Source of the DNA: Hydractinia symbiolongicarpus
Taxonomy: Eukaryota; Cnidaria; Hydrozoa; Anthoathecata; Hydractiniidae
Length of the DNA stretch: 64,000 nucleotides
Assembly (NCBI RefSeq): GCF_029227915.1
Contig: NC_079881.1
Coordinates: forward strand, 5,332,001-5,396,000
Direction of reading: 5' to 3'
The notes beneath the pieces are model-generated. The model had not been told where the DNA came from. It made no database searches and worked only from the letters and a program-made list of their open reading frames with translations. Shown here in pieces: positions 35,296 to 46,160 of this stretch. Each line of letters opens with the position of its first letter. The stretch's first letter is position 1. The position numbers and the translations under genes are program-made.

Positions 35296-36857
35296 GAAAA
35301 CAAAAACTTTAGACACAAAGACAAAATACGAAAATGTGGCAAAATTGTAGAAAAAATCAAAAGAACTAAACGGACGGCACAGAAATATTGAAACTCAAAA
35401 ATCTCAAACATTGAAAAACTGAATTAAAAAAACCCAATATCAAGAAAATATAAAAAAATAATAAAATTAGAGATGTGTTTTGTATAGCACAATTGTGCTG
35501 CTAATAATGTGAAAGCCAAGTTGCAACTATACCATGTAAAGTTGTTACAGACACGCATATTATTTATAGTCGTAAGAAAACAGAAAACAGACCTTTAATT
35601 TTATTTGCCAAGTGGAAAGTAATTGCTGTCAACAAATTTTCTAAGATTTCCTATGCTGAAGAAGAATTTTCAGCAAGCTTTCTCGATATATCTTTCAGCC
35701 AGTTAATTGATCTGATAATAATATTATGTGATTAGCCCTGTTGATTTTGAGGGCTATGTTTATCAATCCTATTCCCAAAGCTTCATGCATAAAATATAAT
35801 AGCAGATAATTTACATTTCTAGACAAAGATATTTGATACATAGTTGTTTTGGGGTCCTTGTTTTTGCAAAAAGAAAATGCTTCATAATAGACATTGAAAG
35901 CGTTATTTAGCACAAGCGTGGTGATAAGCCGCATATGCCGTAAAAAGTGCAGGCGTTTTTTGGAGAGTTCGGAGTTTTAAAAAGGGAAGAGTACCAATCA
36001 AACGTTGTGTATACACTGATAAAAAAGACGAAAACTTTTCGTGAACAACTTTGGCAGAAAAAAAGAGTTTATTAAGGAGAAAACACGTTTTTTCGTGATA
36101 AATTTTCTTGCCGCGTTTTGTTTTTAATGAAAAGTAACATAAGTATCTTATTATTATTAACGTTTCCTGAAAATTTGAAAGAAATTGATACAACGGAAGT
36201 TAAAAAAACTGGAGAAAATGCGCTTTTGTCTCTAACAAACTCTTATAAACACACGATTTTTACCTCCTTTTTTCCGATATTGTAAAACGATGGAGAGCTG
36301 TAGGAACGCATAAACAATTGAATTATCGTAAAGGTGTATTCAATATGTGCTAGCCAAGTAAGATTTGCATATCTATATCTATCTCATATTAGAAGAGCTA
36401 AGCAAGTAAGCTGATAGATAAATTCTGTTGTTTACATTCGCAGCGGTAAGCTCTTCTGGCTCTGGCATCTGCATGTCAAAAAAAAGATACAGGCTCTAGC
36501 TAGCTAGCTAGTAGGTGAAGCAAAGTTATTTTCAGTCTATTTCGTCATACAAGGCATTGCAAGGACTTTAAATAAATTCAAATAAATCAAGAGGCATCAA
36601 AATACACTCAATAATAGTTTAAAACATAAAAAATGTTTCTGTGAGAGGAAATTGACAGGAAAATACCTCCCTTCACCAAATCCTAGCATCTTTTTTCCTG
36701 CCGGCAAACGCCAGAGCAAAGAAAATCATAAAAAAAATTTTCGCGCGCCTGGTTTGTTTATGTTCTGTTAGCACGACACCATATATGTCGCACGTCAGCA
36801 TTTTTTGTCCTGCTGACTCAGCGTTATTACCGGCAGAGACTGTCACTGCGGTGCTGA
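35296..36857. other. Intergenic DNA left of the Ginger-like element
   Basis: No gene. Contains one copy of a dispersed sequence, gataagccgcatatgccgt..aaaaagtgcaggcg (about 35923-35985), that recurs in the same orientation at 43246-43305, on the other side of the Ginger-like transposon. A small tagctagc run is at about 36498. Confidence 0.5.
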
Positions 36858-36955
36858 TGTTCCGTACGAAATTGACCCGTTGTACGAGGTTGGTCACTTT
36901 TCGCGCTTGTACGAAGATGGGCATTTTTGTACGAAAATGGGCATTACAATTGCTG
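36858..36955. repeat. Left terminal inverted repeat and subterminal repeats of the Ginger-like element
   Basis: The 12-bp perfect TIR (TGTTCCGTACGA) is followed by ttgtacgaggttgg, cttgtacgaagatggg and tttgtacgaaaatggg at irregular spacing. These are likely transposase-binding words. The same words appear at 42782-42865 on the right side. Confidence 0.75.
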
Positions 36956-37085
36956 TACAAAAATTAGGCAACGAATAATTTGGTTTAGAAATGAATATCT
37001 AAACATTGTTAATTACATTCAGTAAACATGATAATATCTTAAATATTCTCTGAACGTTAATTTTTGACAATTATCTGATGATTGT

Positions 37086-37527
37086 ACCAACATCGTACAA
37101 CTTAAATAACTGTGTACGAGGTTGGGCCTACTTCACTTCTTCTACTTAACTTGAATTTTTTTTATCCATACCAACTTCGTACAACTTAAATAACTGTGTA
37201 CGAGATTGGGCCAACGTCACTTCTTCTACTTAAGTTGAATTTTTTTTTAACCATACCAGCTTCGTACAACTTAAATAACTGTGTACGAGATTAGGCCTAC
37301 TTCACTTCTTCTACTTAAACTTGAATTTTTTGATCCATACCAACTTCGTACAACTTAAATAACTGTGTACGAGGTTAGGCCTACTTCACTTCTTCTACTT
37401 AAACTTGAATTTTTTGATCCATACCAACTTCGTACAACTTAAAAAACTGTGTACGAGATTGGGCCAACGTCACTTCTTCTACTTAAGTTGAATTTTTTTT
37501 TAACCATACCAGCTTCGTACAACTTAA
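37086..37527. repeat. 84-bp tandem array, five units plus a partial
   Basis: Units start at 37086, 37170, 37255, 37339 and 37423, with a partial at 37508. Each begins accaacttcgtacaac and contains an inverted pair: ttcgtacaac, and about 16 bp later gtgtacgagrttgg. These are the same words found at the transposon termini. Two alternating unit types exist (ggcctacttc and gggccaacgtc). The array ends about 25 bp before the stop codon of the transposon gene. Confidence 0.9.
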
Positions 37528-37552
37528 AACACCAAGAAACAGATGAAGACTA

Positions 37553-40500
37553 CTATATATTATCATTTATGGTCTTTACATCGCTTTTTTTATTTACTCT
37601 ATCAATAATTTCCACCAACAAAAACTGAATGCGGTTTAACGATAATCTCCCTATATCGAATTCGCACGGGTACTTCATCCGAATGTAATTGGTGATGACC
37701 CCAGTTGGCTCTGCAATGTTCGAATGACGCATCAGTTTTTGATAAAATTGAGGATGTTTTTTCGCCAGTATTTCGTTATAAAATGCTTGATACTTGCTAC
37801 CAGAACGTTTAATCAGAAGTAGTGGATTTACTTCAGGCAGCTTCGATTGTTGTACCAGGTAGTCCAGGGTACCGTTTTTGTATAATAATGGCAAAAACTC
37901 TCTCCTCCATTGCCTCTCCCTTTCTTCTTCGTCTTCTACTTCTTTCTCTATTAAAGGAAAGTAATCGTTGTATAACTATCTCATTATTATTATGAAATTG
38001 TTTGCGATCAGGCTTATAATTAATTTTTAAATACCTGCTTCTCTTTGTTGTTGACGCTGCTGGAAATCTGGAATATAAGTTAAAAAAGAAAACTGATAGT
38101 ACATGTTAATTATACAATTTTGTGTAGGAACTCAGGGAAGCTTTACTGACCTCTTTTTGCAATATGTAAACATAGATCGCAAAACCAGTCCCCTAAGGGT
38201 TTTACAGCCAATTTGGAGCATTTAAAATGACACCAGACAAGACAGCGATCGCATGCAATTGATCTTCCTTTTCCAATTTTTCGTCTGCAATGACTGCATT
38301 TCCACAAAGGCGCATGTTTTTTCTCCTGTATCGTTGCTGCCATTTTGCTGTATGCTTTTTTGGAGCAGAAATCCCTAACTAGCGTTATATCAACCAACTC
38401 ATCCACCACAGTTTCTGGCACCTCAGACGGAGATCTCAGATTATCCAATTGGACCGAGCTGTTTCCATACACAGATTCTTTAGCAATTTCAATTTGCGTA
38501 AAACATGATAATATGAAGATAGATTTTTCTTCATCATTCATATCTTTAAACGCAACTGGTTCAGCACCGTCCTCTGATTCGTCGGCCATTACAGTAGCTA
38601 TTTTTATATAAAAAAAGGATATAATGAAATTGTCGTCTGTTTTTGTAGTTTATCTCTGTTTGCGGAAAAAAATGTCTTACCAGTTTCGGGTAACTGTATG
38701 TTATCGTTTTGGCTACTTTCAAGCTCGTCCGTTGTTGCTGTTGGTGCTAAAATTAAAAAAAAGGATATAGTAGGTATAAATTGTACTAAAATTAAATGTA
38801 ATCCTTTCAAAAATATTGATATTAGGATAGATACCTTTCATATCTGCGAGTTGTTGTGTCGCAAGGAACAAGCAATATGTTGGGGTATAACCCGGAAAAC
38901 ATTCTTTGAGTGAAGTTTTTCCTAAAACATCCAACATACCATCATAGAATAACCATACGCCATTGAACCTGATTTTTGCGGTGTAATGCGATCCCTTCCA
39001 TAGTGTGATTGCAACCAACTCAAATCTTAAAAAAGATTACGTGGTTAAAGGATATATCAATATAGGTCTCATTCTATAAATATTCAGAAGGCCTCTTTCA
39101 AAGTTAAAAAACATCCAAACCGAACTTAAGATATTTTTTGGCCTCGATAATACCTATTTCCTTGATTTGTGGAAAACCGAATGTGTAATTGTTCGGGAAT
39201 GGTAGCCATGTCTATTGGGTCAATATCGCCTGCAACATCAACAACTAATAGTTGAGGAAGCTTTTTAAAAAATCGGGCCTTGTATATTCTGTTTCCATTA
39301 CAATATCTGTTCTTTATCCTATGGAAACAATAACATAATTAAAAAAATTAATAACTTTTAACATCGAATACGAACATATTGGCGTACTATATACCCTGTT
39401 GTTATGTTTTCGTCGACGAAAGAAAATCGTCAGATATGTTCTGATTTACTTTCTTTCCACAAACTGACGTTGTTGCTTCAAGAAACCACTTTTGGACATC
39501 ATGGACAAATGAACTTTTCACCGTTGCCGAAGGAAATGTGTTGAAGCAGGCTCTCGATTGTTTCATGCTACAATGCGGACTGTTGCAAGCTGACTCCACA
39601 ATATGTTCCATGAATGGCGCAACGAAGTTTTTTATTATACATTCGTATTCTGCGCCAAAAAATGACAAGCATTGGTTGGTTGGTGTTATTCTTCGATAAA
39701 TAGCAGTATGAAGTTTAGCAGCTTCATAAGCACCGTTTTTCACAAACGTAAAAAGCTGTTGTATGTTTTTGTCGGTAACTTCATCTGTTATACTTGGTCT
39801 CGTTACTATAACTGCTTTTAACACTGCCATCCATGTATCTAAAGCGCAAGTGTTATGGAATGTGATCGTTTCGTTCTCGTATTTAATTGACCCACCAAAG
39901 TTAGGTAGAAGTTGACGTAACTTGCTTCCGTCTGAGTGTAGTATCTGGTTTTCCTCAGATATGTTGTCGTTGTGCATGCCGCGATTCACACATGTTGAAT
40001 AGTCACCTTGATGACAACGTGAAGTGCAATCCAGTGATGCCAAAAAACATTTGCACTGCTTGTTCTTACATTGTCCTTTTCGACATCTGCAAAATACTGT
40101 TGGAAATTTGTTGATTTTCCGAACAGCTTCTGACAAAGATATTTCATCAACCGAAGGATACTTACATCTTACTGGTTGAGGGTACAGCTGCAACGCGGAT
40201 GCCGTGTAACGCCGTTGAATTGTGCCTTCACTACAGAGGAGTTTATATGTTGGTTGGTTACCACCTGATTTGTGTACAATCACACATGGCAATCTTTTTA
40301 AATCCGAAGATGTTCTAAGACCTTTTGGAATTGTCAAAGAAACATTATCCCCTTCCAGGAAATCAGCAACTTTAATTCTTTTTCCATTGCTGTACTTTCT
40401 ACGCATCATTTCTGCGTTTCTTACACCCTCCTCCACAACATTTTGTCTGAGTTTTTGTCTTTTCGGACATGTTGTTTCAAACTCATCTTCCGAACAATCC

Positions 40501-42184
40501 GATAATTTTCTTGTACTTGGGTGCTTTAAAAAATCCACAGTTTTAGCATTTTCAAAATCTTGTGCACCATTTTCTTCCATTTCTTCTATGATATCTTGAA
40601 CAATATCCTCTTCCACTGACCGTACACTTGAAGAAATTTGACCCAAACCATTTGGCTTCTGGCCAAAAACAATTTCGTAAGGTGTTTTTTTCACACTCCT
40701 CACCATTGAAGCATTCATGATAACTAAAACAGAAGTAATAGCGTGAATAAAATAGCTGCAAGATTCAAGAAAAGTTATTTGGGAACACGGCATAATAAGA
40801 CTATCGTGACATATAAATATAATTCTTGACCCCAGAGAGAGCTCTTTGAGATGAATTTGAAGATATTTGGGGACGAGAATGATATAGATATAACTACATT
40901 TACATCGAATCTCTGGAAGCCACTCTGACCACGTTGAAGTTTGGGACTCTTTTTCTCTTGCACTAATCATCACTTGGATGGTGTTATTTCCTTGTTTAAC
41001 AAGACCTTGAGATTGCGAGTGGCGCGGTTTCCCATGAACAAATGACACCTCACCCGGCCATATCACGGCTACAGCATCCATTACGTAATTGATAAATTCG
41101 GCACCGTTATCAGAGTGCAAAATTTTTGGTAACCCAAAAGTCGCTAAAAAACTTCTAAAAAAGTTTAAAGCAAATTCATTTGCTGATTTCCCTTTCATTG
41201 GAAATAATATCCTGAATTTGCTAAAATGGTCCACGACATGGCCAATGTAGTTGTAATCGGCATCTGGTTTGGATAACATAGCAATCAGATCAATCTAAAG
41301 AAAGACATGTATAATGTAACAAAAAAACTACTAACTAGCACAAACAAAGTGAAAAAGTATTAAAAATACCTGTACACGCTGTAAGAATCCTGTAGTGATA
41401 ATCGGCTTCAATGGAGCTTTCTTTATTTGACTGGATTTCAGACAGCAAGTTGTGCAAAGCTTTATATAAGCACCAACAGCGTCTCTAGTAACGTTATCAT
41501 AGGTGCGTGCTATCTAAAATTGTTAGCAATTAAAAATCAGTGACACACCCATATTCCGTGGACTCTTACTTTCAAACGAGGTTTGTTCGAAGAATCTAAT
41601 ACCTTTTCAAACGTTTTATGAACCCCTTGGTGACCAACTTCTTGGCGGTGTACTCTATTGATAATGTGAAACATCTGTCGGTCTGTTGCTACGCGACGAT
41701 ATTTTCCCAGAGGAGAATCGCCCTAAAATACCGTAAAATTATTTGAGTTGGCAATTTTATAAACCTTCTTTCTTAAGAACTTAAGCTCATAAGAACATCT
41801 AGACCGAAGCTATCCAAAAATTGAGAACACCATATGACCATGTCGAGCCTGAAACAAAATTTCTTAAAAGTAGAAATGTTTATAAAAAAAATAATTGTGA
41901 CTTTAGTTTTTCCAAAATTAGATATATATAAAAATGTTCTGACATCGGGAAATGGAGAGCACAAAACACCCGATAAACCAAGTGTAGGATAACTCATCAC
42001 TTGGAATTTTTTTCTTCGCAATTTTCTTTTCATAGCACGTGGAACGTTGTCTATTCTTCCACATAGAAAATCTACCATTGTTTTATAAGTCTGTTCGGGC
42101 ATTATTACGGAATTCCGTTTAGTCCTTTCAACTTCCAACCATTCCTGAAATTTTTCTTCCATGTATCTCTTTTCAGTCTCCATT
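37553..42184 (-). CDS. Ginger-like transposase: integrase + GPY/F + CXC + Cys-protease-like + PHD
   Basis: In-phase minus exons: 41722-41603, 41513-41370, 41294-40904, 40723-39418, ~39320-39155, 39025-38835, ~38747-38681, ~38598-38151, ~38067-38036 and ~37949-37553 (stop). An N-terminal exon (42184 to ~41950, METEKRYMEEKFQEWL...SGVLCSP) belongs to the same protein family; its join is unresolved. Order: H2C2 zinc-binding (GHQGVHKTF... C-x2-C), integrase core (IDLIAM; HSDNGAEF; PRHSQSQGLVK), GPY/F-like domain (GDNVSLTIPKGL), and a CXC cysteine-rich motif (CRCRKGQCKNKQCKCF). Then a protease-like pair follows: Cys box FHNTCALDTWM and His box KGSHYTAKI...WLFYDGM. Last are a PHD finger (WKCSHC...ACDRCLVWCHFKC...WFCDLC) and a basic/acidic tail. 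The catalytic Glu of DDE is Lys (AAA for GAA) near 41005. The donor at 39417 (TTC|gtcgac) is weak. Similar host proteins are annotated as KRBA2-like. Confidence 0.75.
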
Positions 42185-42769
42185 GTGCTGAACATAAAAA
42201 CACGCGTTAAAAGTTTCAATGTAAATTTAAAATGTGCGTTCGAAAAAGCACTCAAAAAGGATTCGAAATTTACCTACCTTTTCCTTTATCGAAATAACTT
42301 AAAATGTTAGAAAAAATAATATTGAAATTTTTTGTGTTCTTCTCCGTTCTCACTCAATTATTAACAAAACTATGTTTACAAAAACAGTTTCGTACAAGCC
42401 ACGCAAAGGCACTGGGGACAAGGGTGATTTACAGGTTTTTCGCACGAAAATTCAATATAGCATTAGAATTCAAAGGTCACTACCATAAGGTTAATAAAAG
42501 AAATCAATAACAATATCATACCTGATATAACCTTATTTGAATCAAAGAGATCAAATTTATACTTGCGAGCACTAGTACCATTTTTCAAAAACATCATTGT
42601 TTATTCCCTGTTAATATAAAACAAAGTATAAATATATATATACATATTAGCATTTTTCCAAAGAGGCATCCAAATCGTAAAACAAATGTCTTTTTTTGCA
42701 AATGACTTAAAAGAAAAAAATATATTTCAAAAAAGTTATTATTTTATTATAAAAGTTTCATTTTTTGAC

Positions 42770-42876
42770 GATATTCGCCGCTGTACGAAGATGGTCAGTT
42801 TTGTACGAGGATGGTCACTCTCAGCGCTACGGCAAAAAAGCCCAACTTCGTACAATGAATGACATCGTACGGAACA
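42770..42876. repeat. Right terminal inverted repeat and subterminal words of the Ginger-like element
   Basis: Ends with tcgtacggaaca at 42865-42876, followed by the CTGA target duplication. Inside it are ctgtacgaagatgg, ttgtacgaggatgg and cccaacttcgtacaa, in both orientations. Confidence 0.75.
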
Positions 42877-44313
42877 CTGAGCTTCTGATCTGGCATTGTT
42901 GTGTTGGACTGACTGTATATATGTGCACCTCTCCTGTCCTGTGATTTCCAAACGAATAGAAAAATGGCCAGCAAGAAAACGGTGACAGAATTATTAATAA
43001 TATTTCAACATATTTTCTAGTTAACTATGATTGTTTATAATAATTTCAAGTAGTTAGCTTATAGCTAGCTAGTATAACCATGCCTGTTTTTTTTATAAGC
43101 ATAACGTTTTTAAGCATATATTTAGGCTCAGGTTTAGTGAAAAATAAGCAAATTACAAGCTAACTGTGTACCCTTGTTGTTTGTGTTTTGAGAAAAAACA
43201 GTTAAAAATGTGAAACTTTTTATTGGGTTTTTGGACAAAGGTGCCAATAAGCCGCATAGGCCGTAAAAAGTGCGGGCGTTTTCGGTGAGATCGGTATTTT
43301 GAAAAAATCAAGTATTTGCCCGAATAAACCCGCATAGACTCGAAGATAAGAAAAACAGACATTAATGATTCAAAAAACTATAAAAATTATATTAAACTTA
43401 CTATGTGGTAGCGAAGTTCTTAAAAGAACTGTTTTTGGTAGTTTATAATAAGATTTATATACTTGATAAATAACTTATATATAAACTTTATTAACTCCTT
43501 TATGTTCAAGCTCCTTCTTTCAACTATTGTCCGCATGGTATGTTGCACAAGGAATTGCATTTCAGGAATGTTCCGGGCGAGTTCGGAAAGTGTAATTTGA
43601 GCATCTTTTGTAATTAATGCTAAGCATACCCAAGCCTGATTTCAAAATTTCATCTGCTAATAAAAAATAAACGTGTATGTAAACATCTGTAAAACAGACG
43701 TCTCTGGTTTTACGATTTGGTACTTCTCTCGCTATAAAATCTCATACATAATCAGTTAAGATAACTAGGCAAAAATGCTTACAAACAGGAATTGTCTTTG
43801 TGACTTGGTCAAGCATCAAACTTATCAGCTGTAGGTAGCTAATTATAGCTTAATAGCAAGCTTAAAATATCCATTCTGTGTGACACCAGTACAACACTTT
43901 ACCCCAATCAGTTAATTAACCTGATCAAGTGAATTCTCAACTTTTCAAACAAAATATGCCCCTACTGCGTGAGCACTTTCTGCTCCGACTGCGGTACTAC
44001 TAGGTTAAGCGGCTGACAAAAGGTGCATATCAATTATAAAATATAAGAAGCAACCAAAATTTCCAGTACTGGTAAACTTGTTGTGAGTTTGTAGTTCCTA
44101 TCTGCACCAACAGTGAGTTCAATTTTCTGAGTTCTGACACTGGAAAAATAAGTCCACAGAATATGCTCTGAACAGTTACTAGTTGAGCGATATAACAGTT
44201 TCATGTAGAAAGCATTTGCCCCAAACTTAATCTCAAGGCTTTTTGTCTGTCAGGTTCATATTTATTTCTTATTGATTTAATAATGAAAGCGTTATTTTGA
44301 CCTTTATTTTAAT

Positions 44314-44359
<46 letters not shown>

Positions 44360-46160
44360 AGTTGAAATGCATGAAACAAACCTTTGCAAGCGCTTAAAAT
44401 CTTTTTTTTACAACGTATTTAGTAATAAGCTAGCCAACTATCAAATGGCACATTGTGCAGAAAGTCTAAGGGATCCACAACTTGTTTTATATTTTTGTGT
44501 ACTTCTTGCACCTTTATTCGTCGATGATATGAAATACTTGGAAGATACAACTTCGATATTTCATATTGGGATATTTTATTCTTGGCGACGGATGGTTTTC
44601 ACTCAAACGAATGTGGTCGAATTGATCAAATAAATTTATTAAAATTGGTATCCAATTTCATTAGATCTTGTCTTTATCGATGGTGATTCATTAAATCTAT
44701 TTCAAAACAATAACATATTTTTACCATATCTTTAGTTCATTATAACGTCAGTTCACACACAAACATTCACGCAGGTGCTCCTAAGTCATGACAAGGTCTA
44801 AAAATCAATGTTTTTGTAATACAATCTTAGCATCATAGACCCACCCACAGTATACAGGCTTCGACAGGAATGGCGTGTGATCGCAAACACATGCCTCTGC
44901 ACACGCCATTATTGTTTTTGGTGTGCGTATGATCGCACACCTAAAAAGTATGTTGATGTGTTCTTAAAAAGTGGGGACGATTTAACCAGTAAACCCCAAA
45001 CTATGAAGACTGCGAAAGCCTTTAAACATATAAAAAAATAAGCACGTTTCTGTAGCTACATCTTCCCTATTATAACTTCAGAAATTAAAAATCGAAACAT
45101 GCAAAATAATGAGATATATAACTCAAATATAATCTGTCTCTTTTCAATCAACCTTCGTTCCACATCTTTTTTGTTTTATTTTTATCTGCCATGTGCCATC
45201 ATGGTAGTTTCGTAATCATGATCACACTCACTACAAGTAATAAATGTGTCTGGTGGTGCCGTCAAAAAACAAAGTAAGGCTGTGCATTTTATTAAGCCAA
45301 TTAAATCGCAAAAATGTGGTCGCTAAAGAAATATTAAAACTTATAAAACAAAATAAGTTTTTAAATTTGTAAAGTCATCACAAGCGAATAGGAAAAAATA
45401 TGCTTCGTTTTCAAATTAAAAAAATTCTTTTAAGTTTATCCAAGTGGTTCAAATATTCTTTAAAATTCATTCAGAAGATTTAGCTACATTTTAACAAAAT
45501 TTATACAGAAAAAAAATTATATTGCATGTAATTTCGTTTTGAATAAAAATAGCACTTGTAGCATAAAGACCCGCTACGGTTTTGAATTGTTTTGTCAAAT
45601 TAAAAAAAGTTTTTCCTTCACTTGCAACACTCCATGATCTCAAAAAAAAAAATTAATTCATTTGTGATGGCCTGCACGCCAGAGATTTGACTCCTGTCCA
45701 AGCTTGGTAAACAATTGATGTTAAAAAATCAAGAAGTGAGTCATTATTCACTATCATTCTCGGCTTAACGTCCGTTTTCCATAATAATGACCCTCTTCCA
45801 ATCTGATCTGGACTGTGTTACATCTATAAACTCAACTTCCTCTGTATCAAGTCTGTCCTTATAACATTATGACCCAACTAAGTGTTTGAACGTGGGTGTG
45901 TCTTCGCCTGCTGGTAAGAAACCTTGCACCTATTAAGTCAAGGCCACTCAGCTTGTAAAATAACTCTGGTAATAAGGCATAGCCCCTCATGCACGAATCT
46001 TTTAGCATTTTTCTTATTTTGCATTGTGCATACAAGTAGAACAGAACTAACAGATGTATAATAAATTTTAGCAAATTTGTATATATACTCCTACATCAAG
46101 TTGTTTGTGCTATATATATAATTTCATAAATGGACATTTAATTATATTTTTATTTTACAG
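42877..46160. other. Intergenic DNA with repeats
   Basis: No supported gene. Contains the second gccgcataggccgtaaaaagtgcgggcg repeat (43246-43305), a (TA)n microsatellite (about 44318-44357) and a short inverted word pair ggcgtgtg/cacacgcc at about 44873-44908. Upstream exons or the promoter of the NPL4 gene may lie here, but I cannot point to them. Confidence 0.5.
44318..44357. repeat. (TA)n microsatellite
   Basis: About 20 uninterrupted TA units followed by tacatata. Confidence 0.9.

Larger units (their letters stand above)
36858..42876 (-). mobile_element. Ginger-like cut-and-paste DNA transposon, 6.0 kb
   Basis: Ends are TGTTCCGTACGA on the left and its reverse complement TCGTACGGAACA on the right (5'-TG...CA-3'). 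Flanks are CTGA directly outside both ends, a 4-bp target-site duplication. About 23 bp in from each end lies ttgtacgaggttgg or ttgtacgaagttgg, and more gtacga words follow subterminally on both sides. All coding exons are on the minus strand and encode an integrase-type transposase with extra domains (next entry). TGT ends, 4-bp duplication and a gypsy-like integrase fused to PHD/protease modules are hallmarks of Ginger elements. Assignment within the superfamily is uncertain. Confidence 0.8.

Noticed and set aside
34986-35297. 103-aa ORF upstream of survivin
   Set aside because: Spans the two copies of the 172-bp duplication; the peptide repeats only because the DNA does, and it has (att)n-derived Ile runs.
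37086-37527. CRISPR-like regular repeats
   Set aside because: Units are contiguous 84-bp tandem copies with no unique spacers, in eukaryotic DNA within a transposon.
40222-40599. 125-aa plus-strand ORF
   Set aside because: Complement of the GPY/F and linker region of the Ginger-like transposase.
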